DNA from: Onchocerca volvulus
Lineage: Eukaryota > Nematoda > Chromadorea > Rhabditida > Onchocercidae
DNA length: 64,000 bases
Assembly (NCBI GenBank): GCA_000499405.2
Contig: HG738139.1
Location: forward strand, 1,656,978-1,720,977
Direction of reading: 5' to 3'
In this document: positions 26,176-37,480 of the stretch, one piece after another
Numbering within the stretch: position 1 is the stretch's first letter
Layout of the letters: each line of letters begins with the position of its first letter
Notes under the pieces: model-generated
Seen by the model: only the letters and a program-made list of their open reading frames with translations
Told to the model about the DNA's origin: nothing
The model's database searches: none
Position numbers and translations under genes: made by a program

Positions 26176-27153
26176 CTATTTCGTTTAACAAAATAACAAA
26201 AGAAGACCTGGAACAATTAAAAAGAACATCTGAAATATGATTCCAAGATTATATTTTAACAATTAAATGGTCTTAGAAAAAGATAGTACAGGACAATTAA
26301 AAAATGATTTGAAGATTTTTGGAAGCAAGTACCAGATTAAACAAATGTTATTAAACACGAATCATTACTGATATGATTGCAAAACTTCATTAAGGAAAAA
26401 AAGATCGTACTGTAAGCGAAGCTCGTTGATAGAGTGGTAATGATAATTTCACAAACAAATAGCGGTAAACGTATGTAGATAATTTTCGTGACATGGCGTC
26501 GTTTATGCGGTTCTAGGATAGATCCACGAGCACTAACCAACGCCAGAATTAAACATGTTAAAATGGTTATACCATTAATACCAATTAATGAGAAAAGATT
26601 AATGAGAAAGTGCTGGTCGATGCAATTTTTCCACTTTTTCAACATAAATATCACGAATGTTGTTGATATCCTAAAATCATTCTAACTTTATGCACTTAAA
26701 ATCAACATAAATATACATAATAGCAATCATCATCCTATGAGAATATCAAAATTAAATCATAATGAAATTTTTTGTTAATGATAATAAATCCCATAATTAT
26801 TAAAAACATAACAATTATTCCTACTCTATTTTATCACTTGTTGCCTTCCTTCTTTCAATTCATTTATCATTTAGAAAAACACTTCGCTAACTTTTATATT
26901 TCGCATTAAGAGCCAAAAAACAAGTTTTTGTAATGGCCTTAAATTTTTAGGTATGAAACATTTGATAGATCGTGGAAGCAATACATGGACCGCAAAATGT
27001 TAGCCAATTTAAAAGAAAGTCAGGAAGAGAAAAAAAGTAGAAAAAAAAAAAAACTCACCAAGCTAAGCGAATTAATATTTCGGATAATGATGGAAATACG
27101 AAATCATCACTCGCAATATTCCACCGTCGTCCCAGTGCAACCAATGACGGCAT
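21759..27153 (-). CDS. dagl-2: sn1-specific diacylglycerol lipase (DAGL), 4-TM class 3 lipase
   Basis: Thirteen exons (27153-27059, 26670-26411, 25976-25801, 25680-25504, 25003-24849, 24458-24338, 24203-24027, 23788-23619, 23519-23381, 23102-22979, 22458-22319, 22113-22031, 21858-21759) join in phase to 638 residues. DAGLs cut the sn1 acyl chain from diacylglycerol, giving monoacylglycerols such as 2-AG. The N-terminus (MPSLVALGRRWNIASDDFVF) aligns with human MPGIVVF-type starts, and four hydrophobic spans occupy roughly residues 20-175. A Cys-rich segment (LYNCGCCDW ... CCGKCCSR) precedes the lipase core. Catalytic residues are Ser430 in GHSLG, Asp482 in GDDIVPR and His587 in PPGCLLHV. The SDHMPYNVLKVLN end matches the family. 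The short C-terminus makes it DAGL-beta-like. Assignment of C. elegans symbol is from memory. Confidence 0.93.
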
Positions 27154-27314
27154 TTACGATATTCTATCATCCGCCGCTGACTCACGTAAACATTCTTCAA
27201 TTAAAATTTAAATAAAACTTTAACAAATTTTAAAATAAGGATTTCCACTGTATGAAATATAATTATGTAAAAATATTCTATCTTGCTATTTAAGATGTGA
27301 AACACTCATCTAAC

Positions 27315-27318
<4 letters not shown>

Positions 27319-27365
<47 letters not shown>
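27319..27365. repeat. (TA)n microsatellite upstream of DAG lipase
   Basis: About 47 bp of uninterrupted TA dinucleotides, 166 bp upstream of the DAG lipase start codon. Confidence 0.95.
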
Positions 27366-27368
<3 letters not shown>

Positions 27369-28457
27369 GAAAAAGCAATGCACAGAATAATTTTCATCAG
27401 TAAATTTTCCTTAATTTCTTATGAACATTAAAGAGATGGAAAATTTTACGAAAAGTCACGCAACTAAAAAACTGAATCGATTCTTAACGAAGAAAATTAA
27501 AATAGACGAAATAGAAAAAGAGAAAAGAGCAAGAATAAATATGATTTACGTAAAATTTCAATTTTTTAAATTGTCGAAATACTGTAGAATATCTCTTAAT
27601 TGTGTCATGGTCAAAATTTAAAACAAAAAAAAAAAAAAAAAAAAAAAAAAAGAAAAGAAAAAAAATTGAAAATTGATAATCGTTAAAAGTAATGATTGGA
27701 AATCTAAAAGAATATAAACGCCTACTGTACTATTCAAAATTAAAATTAATAAATAGGGAGATCCGACAATGACAAGAATCAACCTGCAATCGATTAGACA
27801 AATATTCTCTAACAATCTCCTTTTTTATGTCAAACAGAAAAATAAATGGCAATAAGGATGAACATGAAGCGTTTCTTTCCCTTTTCTTTGTTTTAAATTC
27901 GAAATCGTTGGGATTTTATTAAACTTAAAAAAATTTTTTTTCTAATCAATAAAGATAATGCAGTCCGAATTATTGAAATGTCATTCATTTATAAAAGTAG
28001 AGAAAAAACAAATCTAATACTTTAATTGCAGAATTTTTCATCAGGGATTCAATGTAACGAAATTCAACTAATTTATATATTACAATAAATAGATTGGGAA
28101 TGAATACATCATGCTTTTTTTAATCTGGTAAACAAAATTCGTAAATTAAAACTTCGATATTTTCGAAAATTTTAAAAATTCATTAGATATCCGCTTTGGA
28201 AATCATTTAATCAAACGAAACCGACGAATCAAATATAAGTATTTATCTCATAATCAACACTTCCCATAATCAATACTTTGTCAAAAATCAACAAAAACAA
28301 CCGTATGTTTATTTATGCACCTGAGATGCACTTAAACACAATGATCCAACAAATGAACAATTGGCCGCCTTTCAGTTGCATGAACTAGGTGGACTCTCGG
28401 TGGCCGTGAAATACCGTATGCTGACCACATAATACAAAGCACAGGATACCTGTTTCA

Positions 28458-28529
28458 GACGTCGGGGTTACGCTTTCGTACGTACGCTTGCATGGTGTGA
28501 AGACGTCATTCACGTGTTGACTGACGTCA
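28458..28529. promoter_or_regulatory. CRE / E-box cluster in a bidirectional promoter region
   Basis: A GC-richer island carries a full palindromic CRE, TGACGTCA (28522-28529), a GACGTCAT near-CRE (28502-28509), another GACGTC (28458-28463), a CACGTG E-box (28511-28516) and the palindrome CGTACGTACG (28477-28486). These are bZIP (CREB/ATF) and bHLH core sites. Their clustering between divergent genes suggests a shared promoter or enhancer; that is inference from motif content only. Confidence 0.45.
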
Positions 28530-28758
28530 CACGATTCATTCACATATTTAGTATAACCAAATGGAACTATTGGTAATTGAAGTAAGAAGTGAGGAATTAT
28601 CCATGATTTTGTCATTTCAATTTTAAACATTGTGATCATTGAAATTATTTGCGGTTTAAATCCCATCTATTCATTTTCCTTATTTCATTTATTTACCTAA
28701 CATGAACTAAGTTTTTCAGATTGGAATTTGTTATTTTCACAAGAAATTTAGATTCATT

Positions 28759-28819
28759 TTGATCTTTTCATTTTCGTCTTGATCTTTTCATTTTCGTCGT
28801 TTTGATCTTTTCATTTATG
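28759..28819. repeat. 20-bp tandem repeat, about three copies
   Basis: Two exact copies of TTGATCTTTTCATTTTCGTC are followed by a third, slightly diverged and truncated copy. Intergenic, with no apparent function. Confidence 0.9.
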
Positions 28820-29820
28820 TTGAAGTAAATTTTACATAGGTATATAAGACAGTAATAGCATATTTATATAACTTTTTCTTTATTTTATGTGAAGATTTGA
28901 AATCTATGTCCAGTTTATTTAGTTAATGTATAAAGTACATCATAGATAATTGAAGCTAATTGTCTTGAATTCATTGTTGTTTTCAGAAAACGGTCGGAAT
29001 AAAATATATTCTTAGATGTGATTAAAGATGTTTAAATTAAGTAATAATTCGATATCCGATATTTACATGGTACATATCGAATACTAGATTGTTTAGTCAT
29101 TTTATATTATTTGTTAATTATTCGAATGATTGATGCTGAACATTGATTGTTTTCTATGATAAAATAGAAGGTATCATTTATCGATTCTTGAATGCTGATT
29201 TCTTACCAAACTGAATATTAAATGTTAATCACCTTACTGATTAGGTAGTAAGTATCAATAATTTCTTAAATAAGTATATCAAATATTATGATTCCAGTTA
29301 GTAGTATTATTTCTGTGGTTGACTTTCCCCCATATTTTATTAACAATTGCTTTCTGTTTTTTTTTTTTTTTTCAAGGTCTACTTTTTATTGGAATTAAAC
29401 TTGGTTGAAATTATCACGTATGTTATATGGATATTTATTGCAGAATGATTCAGTAAAGTCTCGATTTGTGTAATATTACTACCGCTTATAGAGATCTTTC
29501 ATGTTTTAGATGCTTTTTTTTTTTTTCTATAATGAATTTTCTCTAAATTTAAGCAAATTCGAGTATTACTCATAAAATTTTTTTCATTTTCTTGCTCATA
29601 ATTTAAAAATAGAGCTATTCTTTCAAATAAGATTTGTGCTATTTGCGTGAGCACTAAAAGCCCAGACATATATTTCTGTTGTGCTGTCTTGAAAGGAAGC
29701 TGAGCCTAGTGTTTATAAAATATTATGGTTAAATTTTGTTTTGTTTTGTTTTTTTTTTTTTTTGAGTCACTTTTATCTCTTTTGCAGTTATATTAATATA
29801 GCTGCAAGCAGTCAAGACAT

Positions 29821-32800
29821 ATGGGTGCATATCTGAGTAAGCCAGTAACCGAAAAAGTATCCGAATGTGGTGGCAATGAACGGATCTGTTATGCTGCAAC
29901 AAGCATGCAAGGCTGGCGTATCAATCAAGAGGTTGTTTTGGATTTTGAAATTTATCAATTATAGTTCAGTTGCTTCATTTTTATTGTAAATTTCTTGAAA
30001 GACTAGTATTTTTTCTTATAGAACCATTTAGAACCGTTTTCTATCATCCAATAGCTTAATGCTAAAGTTTATGCCATCTAATAGTTAAGATGATGTCCAT
30101 TCCGATATTAAACACAAGTGCTTTTTTGATGCTGGAATAATGGATAAATAAATTTAATAGTAATTTCGAATAAATCATGAGTTATAAATTATTATGGAAT
30201 ATTTAATATCCTAGAATGATTTCATTTTAGGATGCACATAACTGTATTGTAAATTACGATGAGGATTGTTCTTTTTTCGCTGTTTACGATGGCCACGGAG
30301 GTAAATTTCGGATGAACACTTATAATTAGTTCACGTTCGAAGTCACTTGTATAGTATAAATTTTTAAGGCAAAGAATTCTTTTTTTTGCGAGAGAAATAA
30401 TGTTGGATTGCATAAATGAATATACATTATAGGAAGTGAAGTGGCACAGTACAGTGCACATCATTTACCGGATATGCTGAAAGCAAATAATTCATGGTTT
30501 TCGGGTAATTATGCAAAAGCTATACAGGATACTTTCTTGGAATTGGACGAATTATTAAGGTTATAAATAGTGATTATTTTATCAGATCAGCCTCTTCATG
30601 TGTACTTTCGAGATTTTATTTGTAAAAAATGTTTGATTTTTAGTTTTTGAATTTAAAATCCCGTGTTATATAGGTCCGAGACAGTTATGAGAGAACTGAA
30701 GAAAATGGCAGGTACCGTGGAACCGAAACATGATGATTTAAGCGATGATGATGAAGACAAGGTTATTATTGATTTTTATCCAGTTAAAGTGTAATTTAAG
30801 ATAGTTCAAACACTGAAATCATAGTTCATGAGCTTATTCGTTCATCTTTCCTATTCAGCAAGTATTATATGAAGAAGCTGGAATGCCAATTGAAAGCATA
30901 TTAGAAAGATATGGAATTGTTTTACATCGTGACGAAAACGGCAAACAATCAGTAATTGAATTGCCGATACAGTTCGAACAACAAGGTGAAGGAGAGGAAC
31001 TGGTGCGAATGATCATTCATTACCTTTGCTGTTATTTGATTTGTTATATTTTATATTGAGAATTAGGAACGATCCTTATTATACACTTGTTTTAATTACT
31101 GCTCTCCGCTTAAACTAACTTATACGATTATCATTTACAAATTTAAAGCAGTAAGGCAAAATATTCATAAAATTATGAATTTTCATGGGAAGTTATATTC
31201 AGAAAACAGAAGATTCTGACAAAAAAATTGGAGAAAACGGATCAAATGAAACAAATAGAAAAAATCAAAATGGCGATGCTGTAATCGACATTAAAGTTAA
31301 TGCTGATGAAAATCAGCTTAAAAAAACAGAAGAAAAGACAGTGGAAGAGAAATCCAAAAAACGACTTAGTGAATCGTCTCCCACTAATTTAAAAGCAAAA
31401 CGCACGAAATCCTCAAATGGTTTGTTTAATTTTAAATAAACTTCATTGGTATTGCGTAAAATTTGGTTGTAAAGACGGCAAATAGAATTGATTTTAAAAA
31501 GAAACTGTATTTTCTTTTCATATATTTTTTCTGAATCTGCATTTAAGCTTTTATCGTCTTAATAATCCAGTTTTACTAATAATAATTTGAGAGTTGTTAT
31601 AACAATGCTGCAGCATTTTAATACCGAATAGAAAACTCTATCAGTATTGTAGATTTTGAAGAATTTGCATCGGAAAACAGCAAGGATACTCTCTCAAATA
31701 TATCGACGATCGACAAATCAGGGACGATAATTCAAGATGAAAGGTTTAATGTTAAAGTCGAGCTGTTGCTTTACGATAATATCAATGATTTATTATTTTG
31801 ATAAACGAAATGAATTCATTGTTTTGTTTCTCATAACATTTGTTTTTATTTTAGATGCGAAACTGCTGGAGAAAATGAAGTGGCAAATAGTGAACCAGAA
31901 GTTGCGGGTCCTGCTGAAGTTGATACTGCTATAAAAACTTCAGTCAATTCAGGCGATAAAGATGACTTCTTGTCACCCAACGAGAATGCTCAACCTTCTG
32001 CGTGAGTAACTGTTATTTCCAAATCTTTCTGATGATGATTCTATTTGAAAAAATACAATTCTTGTGACAGAATTTCTTTCTTCGTCAAATTTTCTGGTAA
32101 AATAATGAGAGAAAAGTAATACATCATTTCCAGAATTTTCCATAACACGTGTCACTTTGGACATTTCCAGAACTTCCGATGGGCAGGTTACGTTTTCTTC
32201 GGATTCAGAATCAGTAGATGAAGATTACAATGCTGATGAGGAAATAAGTGAAGGTGAAGAAGAAGAGGAAATGGATGATGAGGAAATCGATGATGTAGGT
32301 TTAAAATACTTTATTAGTTATTAATGAAAAGACTGATATATTTTTTATATGTATTTCACAAAAAAATTCCAGCCTTTTTGGTCAAAAATTGTTGAAGTAA
32401 ATTCAGATTGTAAAATCACTTGATGATCAGAATTGCATTAATACGGTCAACCTTTCGAATTAGATAAAAATTATCAGAGAATAATTAAGAATGATTGTTT
32501 TTCAGCTCTAATTGATATGAATAATTAGGGGTTTTTTTTTTTTTTTTATCAGAGCTAGTCGCTACCCATAACTTACTTTCATAATATGCTATTTAAAGTA
32601 CAATGTTGTAGACTGAACAAACCTATTCCTGCCCATCAGGCGATACTCCGGGTGAAGATTCAGGCTCGACAGCATGCGTTGTTATACTTTTTAAGGTAAA
32701 ATTTTATTCTGAAAGGATTTCGAATGATTTAATATGATGAAGTACTATACAAATCTGATGTATTTTGATTGATGACTGTAAAATCAATCCTAATTTACAT

Positions 32801-34483
32801 TCCCATATTTTTAATTCATTGGTACAGAAATTACTTTGTATTCTTTTTTTTTTTTTTTTTTTTAAATTTTGGAGCAAAGTGACTTTAAATTACGATTATT
32901 TATTTCTGAAAAAGTTCCATTGTTTGTGATATTGTTTCAGGATAAAATAGTGGTTGGTAATGCGGGTGATAGCCGTGCAGTACTGTGTCGTAAAGGTGTA
33001 GCTGTTGAATTATCAGTTGATCATAAACCGGAAGATGACACAGGTTTAAGTCCTTTCTCTCTTCATTCAAAAAATGCAAAAATTAAAGTAGCAATATTTC
33101 ACTTCTTATCTTAATAATTTTGTCGAGATGGATTCAGAGGAAAGTTGAGTATTGCTTCAGTTGATTATTTATTAAAGCGAAATAATTTTTTCATTTTCAG
33201 AAAGGAGGCGAATTGAAGCAGCTGGAGGCGAAATTAGTGTGGATGGTCGAGTTAACGGTGGCTTGAACCTTTCCAGGTAAATTTATTTTTCATTCGAAAA
33301 ATCATACCTACCTAGTTATCCTTCAAGAAATAGTTCCAGTCAAAATTTAGCAGGGAGTGGTAATGCAATGGAAAAAATAGCTCGACTTCCTGCATTTTTC
33401 ATACACTTTTTCTCCTTTTTTTTTTTTTTTTTTTTTCAATAATACTCTTCTTTCAGAGCCTTAGGTGATCATTTCTACAAAAAAAATGCTGCATTACCCT
33501 TAAAAGAACAGATGATCTCAGCATTACCAGATGTCAAACAATACAAAATTTTACAAGGCGATGAATTTATCATTATTGCTTGCGATGGCATATGGTATGA
33601 TTTATAGTTTGTCACTCGAACTTCCCAGATTTTTGACATTTTCAAAGTATTCGTTGGAGTGGTTTGCCATTGTGATTCTGTTTACTTTCTGTAATTTCTA
33701 TTGCTGACTGATCTGTAACTTTCAGGAATTCCCTCACAAGCCAAGAAGCAATTGATTTCGTACGCCGAAGGATAAGTGATGGTGTCAATCTCAGTGATAT
33801 CTGCGAACAGGTTTATTGTTTTGTTTTATTTTGCAAGATTTCAAATTACATAAAGTTTACATATTTGTCAGAAAGTGTCTTATTATGTTAACTGACCTCA
33901 ATGCTAAGTTGTAAAAACATGCATAAATGATTTGTAGATCAAATAAAAAATTAGTTTATTATCATAAACTATGAAACAAAAACACTGAAATTTCGGAAAG
34001 TATCTTCAACATGAATATTCCTAGAAAAACAATAAACTCTTCCTATTTAGAAAAAGCAAATGATAAACCTTGAATTTAAGCATAAAAATAGAATTCATAT
34101 CTAATGGCTTGTCATGCTTTTCATACAACAAATTATTTATAGTAATAAATTATTTTTCTTTCAATAGATATGAAATTTTATCAAATAATTTTTATATTTA
34201 AAAGCAAACATTCGATTTAAACTAATAATAGCATAATTTGGGGAAACATGTTGTTTAAAAGATGAAAAGAAAAATGCAAAGCATGTATCTTTATGTAGAT
34301 GTTCGGAGGCATTGCATTTCTCAACATTCTAAAATAAAAAATTAGTTGCAGATTTGTGACCATTGCTTATCACCAAATACAGCGGGAGATGGCACTGGAT
34401 GCGATAATATGACGATAATTATAGCACAAATATTGCGTTCAGCATCGTCATCACAGCAACTGCCAACGCCATCCTCATCCTAA
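29821..34483 (+). CDS. ppm-1.G: PPM1G-type PP2C Ser/Thr phosphatase with acidic insert
   Basis: Fifteen exons (29821-29931, 30231-30300, 30433-30559, 30674-30761, 30859-31002, 31203-31419, 31653-31743, 31855-32001, 32171-32294, 32612-32695, 32941-33043, 33201-33276, 33457-33594, 33726-33810, 34352-34483) give 578 residues. It is a metal-dependent nuclear phosphatase family known for roles in pre-mRNA splicing and chromatin. MGAYLSKP at the start and [13 protein letters not shown] are PPM1G hallmarks. Metal ligands include Asp57-Gly58 (VYDGHGG), Asp504 (CDGIW) and Asp553 (CDNMT). A long insert between the two catalytic halves carries a basic stretch (KSKKRLSES ... KAKRTKSS), a likely NLS, and an acidic run at about 333-373. 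Gly2 could be myristoylated in principle. A TTTTGCAG acceptor lies 33 nt before the ATG. The stop codon lies inside the convergent glutaredoxin coding sequence. Confidence 0.95.
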
Positions 34484-36137
34484 TGTTTTCTTTGGTTCGT
34501 CGTCTGGAGCTTCCGAAAATCGTGTTTTTATACCTTCTTTCTCAAAGAGGTCCGTTATTTCACCCTTTTTATGCATTTCAACAAGAATATCACAACCTCC
34601 TATAAAATTGCCATTCAAATAAACCTGAAAAAAAATTTACATAAATTTGTTTTTTTTCCTATTCTATATTTGTTTCTTTTCTGTAATTCCTCCTATAGAA
34701 GAATATGTAAATTAAAAAATATATTTTGTAAAAGAAAGAGAAAATATGCACAATTCGGTTCTATTAGGTGTCATTTATTTCATTTATTGTTTTTTTCTTC
34801 CTATCATTATTTATCTTATGCATATTATTTCTGTATATTTTTTGATATTTTATAAATGTTTTCATTGTTTTTTGAAGTGAACAAGACTGGAAATCAATTG
34901 AAAAAAAAAAAAATTACTTTCCTTTGCTATTGATCGTTATGTTTTATTGTAATGTAAGCATTTAATATATCATAAATGGAAATGTCGAACATCAATTAAA
35001 ATTATTGATGCTCAGGACAATGCCTGAAGAAACCCGTCAGAAACACGCATACGTAGTGGTAGTGTTATTTTCTACAGTTTCAAACCTTCTGCGGTTGGTT
35101 TTAGAAAAATAGTAAAATTACCGCATTTGTCTCTACAAGTCACTGTTTTCTCTTTTCGGAAAGCCGAAGCTTCTAAGAGAAAAATCATCTAAGTATCAAA
35201 TAAAGAAACCCTAATCAGATCTATGCCTTTTTTTAATCTTTTTGTTATGTTCTTTCTTCGAAGTGAAAATTGACATCGAGCAAATAAGGTAGCATATCGG
35301 CTTACCTGAGGTATTGTAGGCCAGTCGCTGTATACTTTAATGCCTTCTCTTAGCTCATCATCACCGAGTACATTATAATCTTTGAATTTAACCTCATGAA
35401 AATCTAATATCTGAAAAGGAAAGAACTCTGAAAAATCAAAATAAAACGAGAGAAAACTTTGAAACAATTTGTTAGATAATGTCTAATGCTTTTGTATGAA
35501 GGTAAGTTATGAATATATGGGAAATGACAGCAGATATTTTCAATTTTTGAAAATTACAATATGCAAAGAATTTCCAATTGTCTGCAAGGATTTTGCGAAG
35601 GAATTGGCAATTATTGGAAGTGTTTGCTATGCAAAAAGAATCTTACAATATTATATTGCTTATAATGTCCATTGGACGAAAAGTTAGTCATTATTGGACT
35701 GGATGAACTAAGAAGTATAAAACATGATAGACAATGAGTAGCTATCGGCTAATTGGATGAAATCATTCCAACGTTCTGGGACGAATTAACAAAAGAGACT
35801 TTTGATTAAACAACTGCTTAAAGAAATTCAATTCATTCTTTTCCTCTGCTTTACCATCGAAACCATGGAAATTTCAATGCGACTCCTATTGTTTTATTTT
35901 ATTTTATTTTAATGTTTGACTAGGACTTACCAGTTTGACATTTTTGCTAAAGCCACACATTGGTTCCTGCTGTGTACCCTTCATGAAAACTACTACCGGA
36001 GCAGATGAGATCATCTTTTCGATCCGTACTTTCAATGCTTCAGGAATCGTTGATGATGATGATGATGAAGCGGAAAAAGCATACGCACCTGATGTACGAG
36101 ATGCAATTTGTCCAATGATCCTTGTCAAATTAAACAT
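34475..36137 (-). CDS. glrx-5: Mitochondrial monothiol glutaredoxin (GLRX5)
   Basis: Three exons (36137-35931, 35410-35306, 34624-34475) give 153 residues. Monothiol CGFS glutaredoxins of this class pass Fe-S clusters on from the mitochondrial ISC machinery. The first 30 residues are Ser/Arg-rich without acidic residues ([14 protein letters not shown] then a Ser run), a plausible mitochondrial presequence. The domain follows: VVVFMKGT, active-site Cys61 in MCGFS, then [19 protein letters not shown], the glutathione-binding TIPQ and GG-CD motifs. The ATG directly follows an acceptor (TTTTAATTACAG), so it is probably trans-spliced. The last 9 bp overlap the end of the PPM1G coding sequence on the other strand. 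Neighbour and motif evidence agree; identification is secure. Confidence 0.95.
34618..34623 (+). promoter_or_regulatory. Possible PPM1G poly(A) signal within the glutaredoxin gene
   Basis: Plus-strand AATAAA, 135 nt beyond the PPM1G stop, sits at the boundary of the last glutaredoxin exon. If used, the two mRNAs would overlap by at least 150 nt in antisense. Confidence 0.4.
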
Positions 36138-37480
36138 CTGTAATTAAAATTAATGTCATTATTGCAAAATTTATCCTCTTTAATTCCCGTATTATTTCTA
36201 TTTTTTAACACTTAATTCAATTAGGATAGTAAGTAGGAGAGCAATGCGCTAAACCAGTTATTACTGGATAAAGGCTAATGATATGTAAGCTTGAGATATA
36301 AACTTTAAGCATTTATATCAATATATTACGGAATATATCTTTTCCAATTTTTTCTTAGCAACAAAAATATTACTTTGTCGAATGGTTGGCAGAGAAAAAG
36401 AAAAATAAAAAAAATCGCATAAGCTAAATCCAAATCTCACAGAATCTAGAACATTTAGAAGAGAAAATTATCGGATAATAGCACAAGTATCATAACGAAA
36501 AAGCATGGAAAAAACTATCGAAATCATGAATATTCAATTTAAACTATTGAATTGATCAAAATCAATTAATCAATCTATTTCGTATATTCATTCACTCATG
36601 AAATTTCCAGTAATGCATTATTGCTGTATTTTAACGTAGACAGTAACAAATAAGTAAGTGAAAACGATTTAAGTGAGCATCGAGAAAATAACTTCTGCCA
36701 CAAATTCGTTTCGAACGACATCTATGTTATGCTATGACTTAGCATGACAAAAGCCATGTATTAGAAAATTTTTGACTCAACCAAAAAGTCCTCAGAGTTA
36801 CATAACCAACATATTCTCCCTTTGCAAGTTCTCGCTCTTTCAACAAAAATTATTAAATGATACAAAAAAAAAAAAAAAAGAAAGAAAAAAAAAAAGAAAA
36901 CCTGTGTTGGAAATTAAATCTTCAACTTCTGAAGTAACGAAGACGGAAATATTTTGGGGTGGGCAATATCAGGTAGGTTTACAAAAACACTAATTCTGAT
37001 AATAATCAAGTAAAATAAGGCAATTTTGTTGAAAAAAAAATAAAAAAATAAAATAAAATAATTAAAAAATAAAAAGAAATAACATTTGTAGAAAGTAAAT
37101 TCTATTCAATTATTCCAGAACAAGAAATGAATGATTGCTATTTTATACAACTAGAAATTTGTACAACTAAGGTTTTTTCAAAAAACTTTTTTTTCCAAAT
37201 CAAATCCATTGCAAAAATTAAAAAATATACCAGTTAATTAATAATGTATTACAACGTGAGGAAGAAATCAAAACATGTGGCAATTTCAAATCAGAAGTAA
37301 TAAACAATAATTAAAGCTTGTACTTTCAGAATAAATAAAAGAAAAAGGAACAAGCAACAGAGATTATCAATTGTATTACATTGAATATTTTAATCTCTGT
37401 TCACAAACTTAAAAATTATGGAGAGAAAAATAATATTTTATCATTTCAATTTAAAATATACTATCAAAAAAATACAGCTT
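36138..37480. other. Intergenic region between PP4 catalytic subunit and glutaredoxin
   Basis: About 1.3 kb between two minus-strand genes. It contains the 3' flank of the PP4 gene and the 5' flank of the glutaredoxin gene, plus A-rich runs near 36864-36900. No gene or RNA seen. Confidence 0.6.

Larger units (their letters stand above)
27154..29820. other. Divergent intergenic region, DAG lipase / PPM1G
   Basis: About 2.7 kb between divergent starts. It holds a (TA)n tract, a poly(A) run near 27629-27650, a CRE/E-box cluster (28458-28529), a 20-bp tandem repeat (28759-28819), and a 3' splice site at 29787, 33 nt before the PPM1G ATG. No convincing gene was found; a 93-codon minus-strand frame at 28385-28666 is not supported. 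Confidence 0.55.

Noticed and set aside
28385..28666. 93-codon minus-strand open frame upstream of DAG lipase
   Set aside because: No family resemblance or splice support. The DAG lipase start is complete at 27153, and the GC-richness is better explained by the regulatory island.
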